64,000 nucleotides of DNA, taken from assembly GCF_900258505.1 (NCBI RefSeq), contig NZ_LT984895.1, positions 2,126,479-2,190,478 on the forward strand, written 5' to 3'. This DNA comes from Brachybacterium timonense. Its GTDB lineage: Bacteria > Actinomycetota > Actinomycetes > Actinomycetales > Dermabacteraceae. Position numbers and translations under genes: made by a program. Numbering within the stretch: position 1 is the stretch's first letter; every line of letters starts with the position of its first letter. The notes beneath the pieces are model-generated. The model was not told the origin of the DNA. It saw only the letters and a list, made by a program, of their open reading frames with translations, and ran no database searches. Positions 45,282 to 53,523 of this stretch are shown here, piece after piece.

Positions 45282-45303
45282 GGACGTTCCCGCGGGAACG
45301 TCC
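45282..45303. promoter_or_regulatory. Perfect 22-bp palindrome upstream of ssrA
   Basis: GGACGTTCCCG joined to its exact complement CGGGAACGTCC, with no spacer, 62 bp upstream of the tmRNA 5' end. A minus-strand TTGACA -35-like box lies close, at about 45273-45278. It looks like a dimeric repressor/activator site. The rest of 45221-45496 has no supported gene. Confidence 0.6.
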
Positions 45304-45496
45304 GTCCACGGTCACACCACACTACAACGCACTGCTGGGCTGCCCAAGCGATTATCGGGACGCTCACTCCCGGGCCCGTTCCAGGAATACCGCAGGCAGA
45401 GATCGCCCGAGTGACCCGCGACCGCTGGACACCGCTGAAACGGATTGCGGGCCCCGCCGCTGACCACACAGGTGAGGCCCGCCGGCGCCGACGCCG

Positions 45497-46399
45497 TCAG
45501 TCGCCCAGTCGCAGGGCGACCAGCAGTCCCGGGTCGGAATCGAGGTAGACCACGGGGACCGCCGATACCGTGATCTGTGCGTCCGGGGAGTGTGTCCAGG
45601 CCGCCGTGCATGTCACAGGCGACGTCGTGCGCGCCGGCATCGGGCCGTCACAGCCCGACACCGTCATCTCACCCTCGAGCGGGACGTAGCCGCCGCCCGA
45701 GTTCACGGTGGTGTCGACCGCTGCGATGAGTTCCTCCTCGGTGAGGTCGGAAGAACCGAACATGCTGCCCTGGCCGACGCCGACGAGCTGGTTCGCGGGA
45801 TCGGTGATGGCCTGTACAGTCGACGCGTCCAGGCCGTTGCCGACGCTCACAATCATCGCCGGCTGTCCCTCCTTCTCCCAGCCGGACGGTGCGCGCACCC
45901 CGTAGACGGTCAGCTCACCGGATGTCTGTCCACCCTCCATCGGCGGTGTGCCGCTGCAATGCAAGGGCGCATCCTGCTCCCACCGCAGATCGCCCTCGCA
46001 TGAGGCGTCCTTGATGCCGGCGTCCGTCAAAGCGGCTGCAGTCTTCTCAGCGTCGAGCGTCCAGGTCTTGGTGGAGGTATCCACTGTGTCGTTCAGACCC
46101 TCGGTCACGAAGAGAACCAGCGGCATGACTCCCGCCGTGCCGGTCTCCTCGGCACCGCCACCATCGGACGACTCCTCACCGCCACCATCAGACGAATCAT
46201 CGCTGCCCGCATCGGACGACTCATCGCCGCCACCAGACGCGTCTCCGCCCTGATCTGAGGCAGCGGGCGGGTCGGCAGTCGGTTCCTCAGTGGGTGTGCA
46301 GGCGGCAAGCCCACCGACCGTGAGCATTGCGGCACAGCACACACCACCCATGGACGTGGCAATCCGGGTGGTGAGAATGGTGCGTCGGGTGGCGGTCAT
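45497..46399 (-). CDS. Secreted lipoprotein with acidic Ser/Asp/Gly linker
   Basis: A 300-residue predicted lipoprotein. The signal ends in the lipobox LAAC (Cys about 34). A low-complexity region follows (about 48-85) made of repeated S-S-D-x-G units, rich in Asp, Glu, Ser and Gly, typical of a wall-spanning spacer. The C-terminal domain (about 90-300) has two Cys pairs (DASCEGDLRW, PLHCSGTPP, VSGCDGPMP, PVTCTAAW) and may be a disulfide-bonded fold; it is similar in style to DUF4333-type lipoproteins but I do not recognise the family. ATG 46399 follows CAGGGGGAG. Confidence 0.8.
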   Translation of the reverse strand: MTATRRTILTTRIATSMGGVCCAAMLTVGGLAACTPTEEPTADPPAASDQGGDASGGGDESSDAGSDDSSDGGGEESSDGGGAEETGTAGVMPLVLFVTEGLNDTVDTSTKTWTLDAEKTAAALTDAGIKDASCEGDLRWEQDAPLHCSGTPPMEGGQTSGELTVYGVRAPSGWEKEGQPAMIVSVGNGLDASTVQAITDPANQLVGVGQGSMFGSSDLTEEELIAAVDTTVNSGGGYVPLEGEMTVSGCDGPMPARTTSPVTCTAAWTHSPDAQITVSAVPVVYLDSDPGLLVALRLGD

Positions 46400-46534
46400 G
46401 TCTCCCCCTGGGTTGTCGACGAACGCTCAGTCTGTCACATCACACATAGCGCGCCCGAAAACGGGAGCACCGGGTGCCAGTCTCGCTACAGGGGGCGACA
46501 CCGGGACGACGTGGTCGCCGTGGTGCCCGACGGG

Positions 46535-47035
46535 TCAGACCAGCTCGCGCTGACGCATGGCGCGCTGCGCCTCGCGCAGGTCCTGCTTCTCGCGCAGAGT
46601 CTGGCGCTTGTCCCATTCCTTCTTGCCGCGGGCGAGTGCGATGACCACCTTCGCGTGCGAGCCTAGGAAGTACATCTCCAGGGGCACGATCGTGTACCCC
46701 TTCTCGCGTGTCTTCCCGGCGAGTTTGTCAATCTCGCGACGGTGCAGCAGCAGCTTGCGTTTGCGTCGCGCGGCGTGGTTCGTCCAGGTGCCCTTGACGT
46801 AGGGGGCGATGTGCACGGCATCCATCCACATCTCCCCTCCCTCGATGAAGCAGTAGCCATCCACGAGGGATGCTCCGCGATCGCGCAGAGACTTCACTTC
46901 GGTGCCGGTCAACACGATTCCGGCTTCGTAGGTGTCGTCGATGTGGTAGTCGTGCCGGGCCTTCTTGTTCGAGGCGATCAGCTGTTTGCGGGGAGCATCC
47001 GACGGCGCAGCCTGTGCGGCATTCTTCTTGGCCAT
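46535..47035 (-). CDS. smpB: SsrA-binding protein SmpB
   Basis: A 166-residue OB-fold protein that brings tmRNA to stalled ribosomes. Family segments are LIASNKKARHDYHIDDTYEAG, VLTGTEVKSLRDRGASLVDGYC, RKRKLLLHRREIDKLAG, VPLEMYFLGSHAKVVIALARGKKEWDKR and the decoding-centre tail QRAMRQREL. ATG 47035 with GGAGAGAAG was chosen. It lies after the M23 peptidase gene in the same orientation, with a 180-base gap, and before the lipoprotein and ssrA. Confidence 0.96.
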   Translation of the reverse strand: MAKKNAAQAAPSDAPRKQLIASNKKARHDYHIDDTYEAGIVLTGTEVKSLRDRGASLVDGYCFIEGGEMWMDAVHIAPYVKGTWTNHAARRKRKLLLHRREIDKLAGKTREKGYTIVPLEMYFLGSHAKVVIALARGKKEWDKRQTLREKQDLREAQRAMRQRELV

Positions 47036-47217
47036 CAACTTCTCTCCGTTCTTTGTGTGCTGTCCTGCGCTCCCCCGCCCGGGCGCAGCGGGCACCCCAC
47101 TCTAGAACCTTGGCGACGGTCAGGCGAGCGAATACTCGTGATCATCCGCGCCATGCGGCACGAGTCGCGGAGGTCCCGCAGCGCCAGGTCGGTCCACCCC
47201 AGCCCCACACGCCTGGA

Positions 47218-48528
47218 TCAGACGTACTTCAGAGGATTGACGGCGGTTCCGTCTTCGTGAATCTCGAAGTGCAGGTGGCACCCGGTTGAGGAACCCGTGG
47301 TGCCGACGTAACCGACGGTCGTACCAGCGGAGACCTTCTGCCCCGGCGAGGCCGCATACCCCTGCAGGTGGTGGTAGGAACTGGTGATGAGCTTGCCGTT
47401 GCGTATGCCATGGCTGACGATCACCTTTTTCCCGGCGCGGGAATTGGAGGTGTTCTGCAGAACACGGCCAGACGCAGTCGATTTGACTGGTACGCCGCAG
47501 GCAACAGGGAAGTCGATGCCCGAGTGGAACTTGCGGGTGTGGAACACCGGATGGAATCGCCAACCGAATCGCGAGCTCACGCGCCCCGGCACGGGCCGTA
47601 CGAACCCACCGCTGTTGCTCGCCTCCTCATCCACCTCTGGATCGGCGGCGTTGTTGTTGTCGTTGTTGTTGCTCTGGGCCAGCCGCGCTCGCTCTTCGCG
47701 TGCAAGCGTCTCGATCTCCTCATCAAGCTCAGAACCACGGCTTTCGAGGTTGTCCTGATCGCCCTGATACTTGCTGCGCTTGGCCTCGAGGTCGTCCTTC
47801 TGCTGCTTCTGGTCGTCGTAGAGTTTGTCCAGGTCGTCCTTCGCGTCCTGCGCGGCCTGTGTTGCGTCCTTCTTACGCTGCAGTGCCTCTTCGGCCTCCT
47901 GCTTGAGATCCTTGATCTCCTCGCGCACCGCGATCAGTCGATCTTCAGCATTGACGTTCACGGCCTGATCCGTGCGCAGCTGCCCGAGCCGGGTGCCCTG
48001 GGACTCGAGGGTGAGCCGGTAATTCATCGAACGGTCCACGGTGTCCTGGGGTGAGCTAGAGCCGACGAACACCGACGCCGGGCTGGGCGGACCTCCGCCC
48101 TTGTATGCGGAGATCGCCACCTGCGCGAGCTCCTTGTCCGAAGCGTCCACTTCCTCCTGGCCGGAGGAGACCTCTCCGCTCAGCCGTTTCTCTTCCGCTT
48201 CAGCATCACCCAGGCGGCGCCCCACACGGGCGTCTTCATCTTCCGCCTCCTTCTGCTCGGCGCGCGCGTCCTCAAGGTCCTGCTGAGCCTGCGGGATCTT
48301 CATCTCCGTCTCCGCCAGGTCCAGGTAGGTCTGCGCAAGGTCCTCGTTGACACCGTCGAGCTCAATCCGCAGGTCTTCGAGCTGCTGGTTGATGCTCTCA
48401 CGCTCCTTCATCTTGTCTTCCTTGGAGCCGTCGGCCAGTGCCGCGGGCGCGCCAAGCAGCAGCGCCTGCCCGACCATGACAGCGGCAGCACCGAAGGCCA
48501 GCAGGGAGCGATGGGGGAACCGAGGCAT
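47218..48528 (-). CDS. M23 family murein hydrolase activator (EnvC/RipC type)
   Basis: A 436-residue exported protein. A signal peptide (about 1-33, LLAFGAAAVMVGQALLLGAP) is followed by a long coiled coil (about 35-290) in two halves split by YKGGGPPSPASVFVGSSSPQ. After an Asn-rich linker comes a LytM/M23 peptidase domain, with the zinc motif HSGIDF (HxxxD) and HLHFEI (HxH). Both are intact, so the enzyme may be active, in contrast to degenerate EnvC. The gene starts two bases after the ftsX stop, so it is the FtsEX-controlled septal wall hydrolase, by analogy with PcsB and RipC. Confidence 0.93.
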   Translation of the reverse strand: MPRFPHRSLLAFGAAAVMVGQALLLGAPAALADGSKEDKMKERESINQQLEDLRIELDGVNEDLAQTYLDLAETEMKIPQAQQDLEDARAEQKEAEDEDARVGRRLGDAEAEEKRLSGEVSSGQEEVDASDKELAQVAISAYKGGGPPSPASVFVGSSSPQDTVDRSMNYRLTLESQGTRLGQLRTDQAVNVNAEDRLIAVREEIKDLKQEAEEALQRKKDATQAAQDAKDDLDKLYDDQKQQKDDLEAKRSKYQGDQDNLESRGSELDEEIETLAREERARLAQSNNNDNNNAADPEVDEEASNSGGFVRPVPGRVSSRFGWRFHPVFHTRKFHSGIDFPVACGVPVKSTASGRVLQNTSNSRAGKKVIVSHGIRNGKLITSSYHHLQGYAASPGQKVSAGTTVGYVGTTGSSTGCHLHFEIHEDGTAVNPLKYV

Positions 48529-48530
48529 AC

Positions 48531-49448
48531 TCACACCTTCAGATAGCGGTTGAGGGAGACGACACTGGAGCTGATCGAGAGGGCCGCGCCAAGGGCGATC
48601 AAGATCGGCGCAGCCCAGATCAGATCGAACGTACCGACCGAGACGATCTGCTTTCCGAGCGTCGGTACCAGCCAGCCCTGCACAATGTACTCCAGCCCCA
48701 ACCACAGCAGGCCGGAGGCGATCAGCGCGCCGATGATGGCTGCAACGGCGCCCTCCAGCAGGAACGGCGCACGGATGAACACGTTGGAGGCACCCACCAG
48801 GCGCATGATCGCGATCTCTCGGCGCCTGTTCGCCACCGACATGCGGATCGTGGTGGCCACCAGCAGCACCGCAGCGATGAGCATCAATACCGCTAGTCCG
48901 AGTGCGAACAGCGTGGACTGATTGAGCACATCGATGAACGGAGCGAACACACTGAGCAGGTCAGTGACCTCGTCCACGCCGTCGCGGCCCTGGAAGAACT
49001 GCACCACCGCACGGGAGTCCTCCGCTGAGCTGAGCGTGATGTGGAAGGAGACCGGCATGTCCTCCTCCGTGAAGTCAGCCGCGAACCCCTCCCCCGCGAA
49101 CTGCTCCTGGTAGATCTTCAGCGCTTCAGCTTGAGATCGCTCGGTGTACGAGGCGACGTACCGGGAGAGTTCCTCGCCTTCCAGCGCATCTCGCACCGAC
49201 TGGACCTGGGCGTCCGTGGCTGCACCTCCCGCACACGAGGCGGTGGTTGAGTGCGGCGAGCACATATAGATGGTCACCTGGGATTGCTCCACCAGGGTGG
49301 CCTTCATATCCATGATCTGCTTCTGCATCAGCAGACCGGTGCCGACAAACGTCAGCGATACGGCAGTCACGATCACCACGGAAATGACCATGGCGATGTT
49401 GCGCCACAGTCCCGTGAGGATTTCGGAGAGGATGAACCGCGCTCTCAT
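48531..49448 (-). CDS. ftsX: Cell division protein FtsX
   Basis: A 305-residue membrane protein with one N-terminal TM (about 20-42), an extracellular domain (about 45-175) containing the Cys pair YMCSPHSTTASC, and three C-terminal TMs (about 183-205, 230-250 and 280-300). SVANRRREIAIMRLVGASNVFIRAPFLLEG is the FtsX signature. It passes conformational change from FtsE to the M23 protein. Its ATG overlaps the ftsE stop (ATGA). Confidence 0.95.
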   Translation of the reverse strand: MRARFILSEILTGLWRNIAMVISVVIVTAVSLTFVGTGLLMQKQIMDMKATLVEQSQVTIYMCSPHSTTASCAGGAATDAQVQSVRDALEGEELSRYVASYTERSQAEALKIYQEQFAGEGFAADFTEEDMPVSFHITLSSAEDSRAVVQFFQGRDGVDEVTDLLSVFAPFIDVLNQSTLFALGLAVLMLIAAVLLVATTIRMSVANRRREIAIMRLVGASNVFIRAPFLLEGAVAAIIGALIASGLLWLGLEYIVQGWLVPTLGKQIVSVGTFDLIWAAPILIALGAALSISSSVVSLNRYLKV

Positions 49449-50323
49449 CGGCCACCGCCCAGATCGTCGTCGTCCGCCGCGAAGGCAGCCTCCTCTTCAC
49501 GCACCACGGCGTCGCGATCATCCAGAAGCTGCTCTCCACCGTGGGTGGGACCGTGGCCGGTGGCCTCACTATCCACGTCGGCATCGGACTGGTGCTCCTC
49601 ACCGTCAGCCTGATGACCTGAGATCACCGATTCCTCGTTCGAGGACTCGTACGCACCATGGGTGTCATCGCGCACCACACGGCCGCCAACCATTTCCACC
49701 ACGCGTCGGCGCATGCGGTTGACGGCGTTGCGATCATGGGTGGCCATCACGACCGTGGTTCCGCGGTCATTGATCTCGTCGAGCAGATCCAGGATTCCTT
49801 CCGCGGTGGCGGGATCGAGGTTACCGGTGGGCTCGTCACACAGCAGGATCGACGGCCGGTTGACGTAGGCGCGGGCAATCGCGACACGCTGCTGCTCACC
49901 ACCGGAGAGCTCATGGGGCATACGTCGGCCCTTGTCTTCAAGGCCCACCATCTCCAGCATCTCCGGCACGAGTCGACGCACGACACGGCGGGGGGTACCG
50001 ATCACGGCGAGGGCGAACTCAATGTTCTGGTACGCCGTCTTGGAGGGCAGGAGGCGGAAGTCCTGGAACACCATGCCGATGTCACGGCGCAGCGACGGGA
50101 CCTTCCATGAGGGGATCCGGGAGAGGTCCTTACCGGCGACGAACACCTTGCCCGTGGTCGGCGCAGTCTCCTTGAGCACGAGTCGCATCAGGGTGGATTT
50201 ACCGGATCCGGAGGCTCCGACGAGGAACACGAACTCCCCGCGCTCGAACTCCATGTCGATGTCCGTGAGAGCGGGGTGGCTGCCGCGCAGATACGTCTTG
50301 GAGACGTTGTCGTATCGGATCAC
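49445..50323 (-). CDS. ftsE: Cell division ATP-binding protein FtsE with acidic tail
   Basis: A 292-residue ABC ATPase. Walker A is VGASGSGKSTL, the Q-loop lies in GMVFQDFRLLP, the signature is LSGGEQQRVAIARA, Walker B is ILLCDEPTGNLD and the H-loop is MATHDRNAVN. The usual FtsE is about 230 residues; here about 65 extra C-terminal residues are rich in Asp, Glu, His and Gly. The start is GTG 50323 with no clear ribosome-binding site. It is first in the ftsE-ftsX-M23 unit, downstream of prfB as in many actinobacteria. Confidence 0.95.
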   Translation of the reverse strand: MIRYDNVSKTYLRGSHPALTDIDMEFERGEFVFLVGASGSGKSTLMRLVLKETAPTTGKVFVAGKDLSRIPSWKVPSLRRDIGMVFQDFRLLPSKTAYQNIEFALAVIGTPRRVVRRLVPEMLEMVGLEDKGRRMPHELSGGEQQRVAIARAYVNRPSILLCDEPTGNLDPATAEGILDLLDEINDRGTTVVMATHDRNAVNRMRRRVVEMVGGRVVRDDTHGAYESSNEESVISGHQADGEEHQSDADVDSEATGHGPTHGGEQLLDDRDAVVREEEAAFAADDDDLGGGR

Positions 50324-50450
50324 TCAGGCGCCTAGGTGGTCGGGGAAGTCTGCCGACCACAATCTATGGCGCGTGCGCGCGGAACGCTGTGACCCACGTG
50401 GGCGCGGGCGGTCAAACCTTGGTCAAATCTGCGTTCGCATCCGTCGCGGC

Positions 50451-50575
50451 TGACGGGTGATGTGTGCACGCCGACAAGCGATCCACGTCGCACGACGGGC
50501 GACGCACGGAGCCGACCAACGATGCGTGCCGAGCAACGGGCGATGCGTGACGCGCGACGTGTGCCGCACGACGGT
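50451..50575. repeat. Degenerate repeats between prfB and ftsE
   Basis: Units related to CGGGCGATGCGTG recur irregularly (near 50453, 50495, 50520 and 50537). Only the pattern is visible; no gene is supported in 50324-50587. Confidence 0.35.
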
Positions 50576-50587
50576 GGTCAGTAGTGA

Positions 50588-51703
50588 TCAGTCCTCAGAC
50601 TTCGCCTGTTCGGCGCGCCAGCGGATGCCCGCATCGATGAACGCATCGATCTCGCCGTCGAACACCGAGGACGGGTTGCCCTCCTGGTATTCGGTGCGCA
50701 GATCCTTCACCATCTGGTAGGGGTTCATCACGTAGGAGCGCATCTGGTCACCCCAGCTGGCCTTCACATCACCGGCGAGCTCCTTGCGCTTGGCATCCTC
50801 CTCCTGCTTCTTGACCAGCAGCAGGCGGGACTGCATGACGCGCAATGCGGCGGCGCGGTTCTGGATCTGCGATTTCTCGTCCTGCATCGAGACGACGATG
50901 CCGGTGGGGATATGGGTCATGCGCACCGCGGAGTCCGTGGTGTTCACGGACTGGCCGCCGGGCCCGGAGGAGCGGAACACGTCGATCTTCAGCTCGTTCT
51001 CGGGGATCTCGATGTGATCGGTGGATTCGATCAGCGGGATCACTTCGACGGCGGCGAACGAGGTCTGGCGGCGGCCCTGGTTGTCGAAGGGGCTGATGCG
51101 CACCAGTCGGTGGGTGCCGCCTTCGACGGACAGCGTGCCGTAGGCGAAGGGAGCGGAGATCTCGAAGGTCACGGACTTCAGGCCGGCTTCTTCGGCGTAG
51201 GAGGTGTCCATCACCTTGCTGGGGTAGCCGTGGCGTTCTGCCCAGCGCAGGTACATACGCAGCAGCATTTCCGCGAAGTCAGCGGCATCGACTCCGCCAG
51301 CGCCAGCGCGGATGGTGACCACGGCGTTGCGCTCGTCGTATTCGCCGGACAGGAGTGTGCGCACCTCGAGCTCGTTGAGGGATGTGCGGATCGCCCCATA
51401 CTCATGCTCGGCCTCGGCCAGCGTGTCGGCATCAGACTCCTCAGCGGCAAGCTCCACCATGACTTCGAGGTCGTCGATACGCTGGGCGAGCTCGCCGATG
51501 CGTCGGCGCTCGGCCTGCGCATGGGAGAGCGCAGCGGTGACTTGCTGGGCGTTGTCAACGTCATCCCACAGATCGGGGGCAGAGGCATCCTTCTCCAACT
51601 GCGCGATGCGAGCATCGAGCGCGTCGACGTCGGTCACCTGCTCGATCGATGACAGGGTCGAGCGCAGGTGCGGGATCTCTTCGGAGAAGTCGATGGTGGC
51701 CAC
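50588..51703 (-). CDS. prfB: Peptide chain release factor 2
   Basis: A 371-residue class I release factor reading UGA and UAA. The RF2 anticodon-like motif SPF is in [16 protein letters not shown], and the GGQ loop is [20 protein letters not shown]. No in-frame stop is present near codon 25, so the programmed +1 frameshift that autoregulates many RF2 genes is absent. GTG 51703 is 8 nt after TAGAAT, indicating a leaderless transcript; the longer frame is rejected. ftsE-ftsX follow after about 265 bases. Confidence 0.96.
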   Translation of the reverse strand: MATIDFSEEIPHLRSTLSSIEQVTDVDALDARIAQLEKDASAPDLWDDVDNAQQVTAALSHAQAERRRIGELAQRIDDLEVMVELAAEESDADTLAEAEHEYGAIRTSLNELEVRTLLSGEYDERNAVVTIRAGAGGVDAADFAEMLLRMYLRWAERHGYPSKVMDTSYAEEAGLKSVTFEISAPFAYGTLSVEGGTHRLVRISPFDNQGRRQTSFAAVEVIPLIESTDHIEIPENELKIDVFRSSGPGGQSVNTTDSAVRMTHIPTGIVVSMQDEKSQIQNRAAALRVMQSRLLLVKKQEEDAKRKELAGDVKASWGDQMRSYVMNPYQMVKDLRTEYQEGNPSSVFDGEIDAFIDAGIRWRAEQAKSED

Positions 51704-51711
51704 GAGGAGCG

Positions 51712-51717
51712 ATTCTA
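51712..51717 (-). promoter_or_regulatory. -10 box, probable leaderless promoter of prfB
   Basis: TAGAAT ends 8 nt before GTG 51703 and has no ribosome-binding site after it. Confidence 0.6.
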
Positions 51718-51771
51718 CGGCAGGGCCGCAGCTGCGACTCCGGCTTTCTCCCTCTGCGGCGCGGCGAACGA

Positions 51772-52239
51772 TCAGCTGGCGCGGGCCTGCCCGGTGACCT
51801 GCAACGGAATGCTGACATCTGCTCCCTGCAGGAACCACCCCAGCAGCGGCGGGTGCGTGCCGGCGCTGACTTTCAGACGCACGGTGCCGTCGTTGCCCAC
51901 CTCGAAGGAGTCAATGCTCACGTCGTGCAGCCGTCGCTCACTGAACGGGTACTCCGCCAGATGCTCCGCGGCGATCTGCCGGGCCTGCGTCGGGCTGACC
52001 GCAGAGTTGACCTGATCGTCATAGATTCCTTCGGGAGTCAGCGCCTGGCTCGCGGCGAGCGCCGCGGTATCCGCGGCATGCTGGAGACCGTTGCGCTCCA
52101 GGTGCACGCCAGTGACCGCACCACCCATGGCCATCACCATGAGGATCACCACGAGCACGCCGATCAGGAGCACGGTGATCGTGCCGGAGTCGTCCACGAA
52201 CCGGTGGCGCAGCCTGCTGACGGCGTGGACGGCGCTCAT
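51772..52239 (-). CDS. TadG-like Flp pilus-assembly protein (Rv3654c type)
   Basis: A 155-residue membrane-anchored protein, last of the Tad operon. The N-terminal [22 protein letters not shown] is a prepilin-like TM, and [22 protein letters not shown] is the TadG/TadE-like 'Ax.D.AALA' motif. The rest is an extracytoplasmic domain. Its ATG overlaps the preceding TadE-like stop (ATGA). The protein probably sits in the membrane platform of the pilus; the exact task is unknown. Confidence 0.85.
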   Translation of the reverse strand: MSAVHAVSRLRHRFVDDSGTITVLLIGVLVVILMVMAMGGAVTGVHLERNGLQHAADTAALAASQALTPEGIYDDQVNSAVSPTQARQIAAEHLAEYPFSERRLHDVSIDSFEVGNDGTVRLKVSAGTHPPLLGWFLQGADVSIPLQVTGQARAS

Positions 52240-52718
52240 GGTGCGAGTCCTCGATGACGGTCAACCCGCACGACATGGTCAGAGCCGACGGTGACTGGCC
52301 CGGCCTTGCCGAGCACGGGGCCGAGTCCCGGCACAGGCACGGGGATGCGCACGACGGCACGTACTGTTCCGCCGGGCGCGGCGCAGGGGTCGAGGCTGCA
52401 GCTGATGTCGACCACATCGGCATCGGTATGCAGGCCGTAGTCCTCGAGCACCATCGTGGTGTGTGCGGCGGACTGTGCCGCAGCTTCGGTCGGATCTGCC
52501 ACGGCGGCGTGGATGCGTGCGGAGTCCCGCGCTATGACGTCGGCGGCGAAGACGGCGGACTGGACGGACCCGAGCGTGAGCACCAGGTAGAGGCTCGGAA
52601 TCAGGAGAACGACGGCGAGCACGACGAACTCCACCACAGCATTGCCGTCGTCATCGCGCAGTTGCGGCTGACGGCGGAGCTGGCGGAGGTCTGTGCGCAG
52701 GCTCATGCGGCGCCTCAT
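52236..52718 (-). CDS. TadE-like pilus-assembly protein 2
   Basis: A 160-residue pseudopilin-like protein. A basic N-terminus precedes DDDGNAVVEFVVLAVVLLIPSLYLVL (about 22-47), where the Glu after Val-Val is the type IV prepilin-like Glu5. The soluble part has one Cys pair, ISCSLDPCAAPGG. ATG 52718 with GAGGAG was chosen, overlapping the previous stop. It probably forms part of the pilus with the other TadE-like protein. Confidence 0.85.
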   Translation of the reverse strand: MRRRMSLRTDLRQLRRQPQLRDDDGNAVVEFVVLAVVLLIPSLYLVLTLGSVQSAVFAADVIARDSARIHAAVADPTEAAAQSAAHTTMVLEDYGLHTDADVVDISCSLDPCAAPGGTVRAVVRIPVPVPGLGPVLGKAGPVTVGSDHVVRVDRHRGLAP

Positions 52719-53137
52719 TCCCAGGACTCCTCATCGAGTGCACGTCCCTGCACGCTGAGTCCGCCGGCGGGGCCGATGAGGCCGACGAGTGGCAGTGTTG
52801 CTGTCACGTCGACCGTGATCACATTGCCGTCGACTGTGGCCGAGGTGCTTGCATGGAAACCGCTTCCGAATCGAGCTTCGATGAGGTCGTGCGCACGGGC
52901 CGCCCCATCGTCCGGGCTGGCACCCACTGATGCGGCGTGATGCGCGCCCTGCACGGCGGCGTCGATGAGCAGGTTGCGGGTATGCAGCGTCACGGCCGCT
53001 TGGATCACGAGCACAGCGATGAGCATCAGCAGCGCAGCGACGAGCGGAAACTCGACCACTGCCGATCCGCGGTCGGAACGCAGCGCAGTCCGCAGCCTGC
53101 GGCGACTGCACCGGTGCCCGAACGCGTCGCCTGACAT
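52715..53137 (-). CDS. TadE-like pilus-assembly protein 1
   Basis: A protein of about 140 residues with SDRGSAVVEFPLVAALLMLIAVLVIQ near residue 20, a prepilin-like motif with the same VVEF core as its neighbour, then an extracellular domain (RNLLIDAAVQGAHHAASVGA). The start is uncertain: ATG 53137 or GTG 53155; neither has a clear ribosome-binding site. Confidence 0.85.
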   Translation of the reverse strand: MSGDAFGHRCSRRRLRTALRSDRGSAVVEFPLVAALLMLIAVLVIQAAVTLHTRNLLIDAAVQGAHHAASVGASPDDGAARAHDLIEARFGSGFHASTSATVDGNVITVDVTATLPLVGLIGPAGGLSVQGRALDEESWE

Positions 53138-53214
53138 GGCGGCCGGATCAGCCACGCTGCCCAAGGCCGTTCGTGCGGCTGGCGCCTCAGATCGTGGGCG
53201 CCGATCGGGATTAC

Positions 53215-53397
53215 TCACCCGATGTCCTGCTGGAGGAACGGCGCCATCGCATTGTTGAAGATCTGGATCAGTTGATCGCTGGCCACAGCCCACAGTGCGA
53301 TCACGATCGCAGCAGTCATGAGCGTGATGAGCACCCAGCCAGGCACGTCTCCTCGTTCGGAGGCGAGACGCTGCAACAGGCGACGATGGATCGACAT
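53215..53397 (-). CDS. Small Tad pilin candidate (Flp-like)
   Basis: A 60-residue protein in the position where tad operons carry flp. It has a basic head (SIHRRLLQRLASERGDVPG), one strong TM (about 22-42, WVLITLMTAAIVIALWAVA) and a short amphipathic tail ending FLQQDIG. Typical Flp prepilins have G-x-TAEYA with Glu5; here the segment is GDVPGWVLI without that Glu. ATG 53397 with AAGGAGT seven bases upstream is the start. It is probably the major pilin, or a platform subunit. Confidence 0.75.
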   Translation of the reverse strand: MSIHRRLLQRLASERGDVPGWVLITLMTAAIVIALWAVASDQLIQIFNNAMAPFLQQDIG

Positions 53398-53523
53398 GGT
53401 CATACTCCTTCAGAATCGGTGAGGTATCGGATTCGGCGGATTGTTGGATTCGGTCGGTTCTCGACGACGGTCGATGGGGCAGTCAGGTCGGTGACATGCA
53501 GGTCGGTCTCCATGCGCAGCGGA

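Noticed and set aside
45282-45303. LexA or CIRCE operator
   Set aside because: The dyad has no CGAAC-N4-GTTCG core and no 9-nt spacer, so neither known site fits.
50588-51703. Programmed frameshift in prfB
   Set aside because: The RF2 frame is continuous from the start codon, with no in-frame TGA near codon 25.
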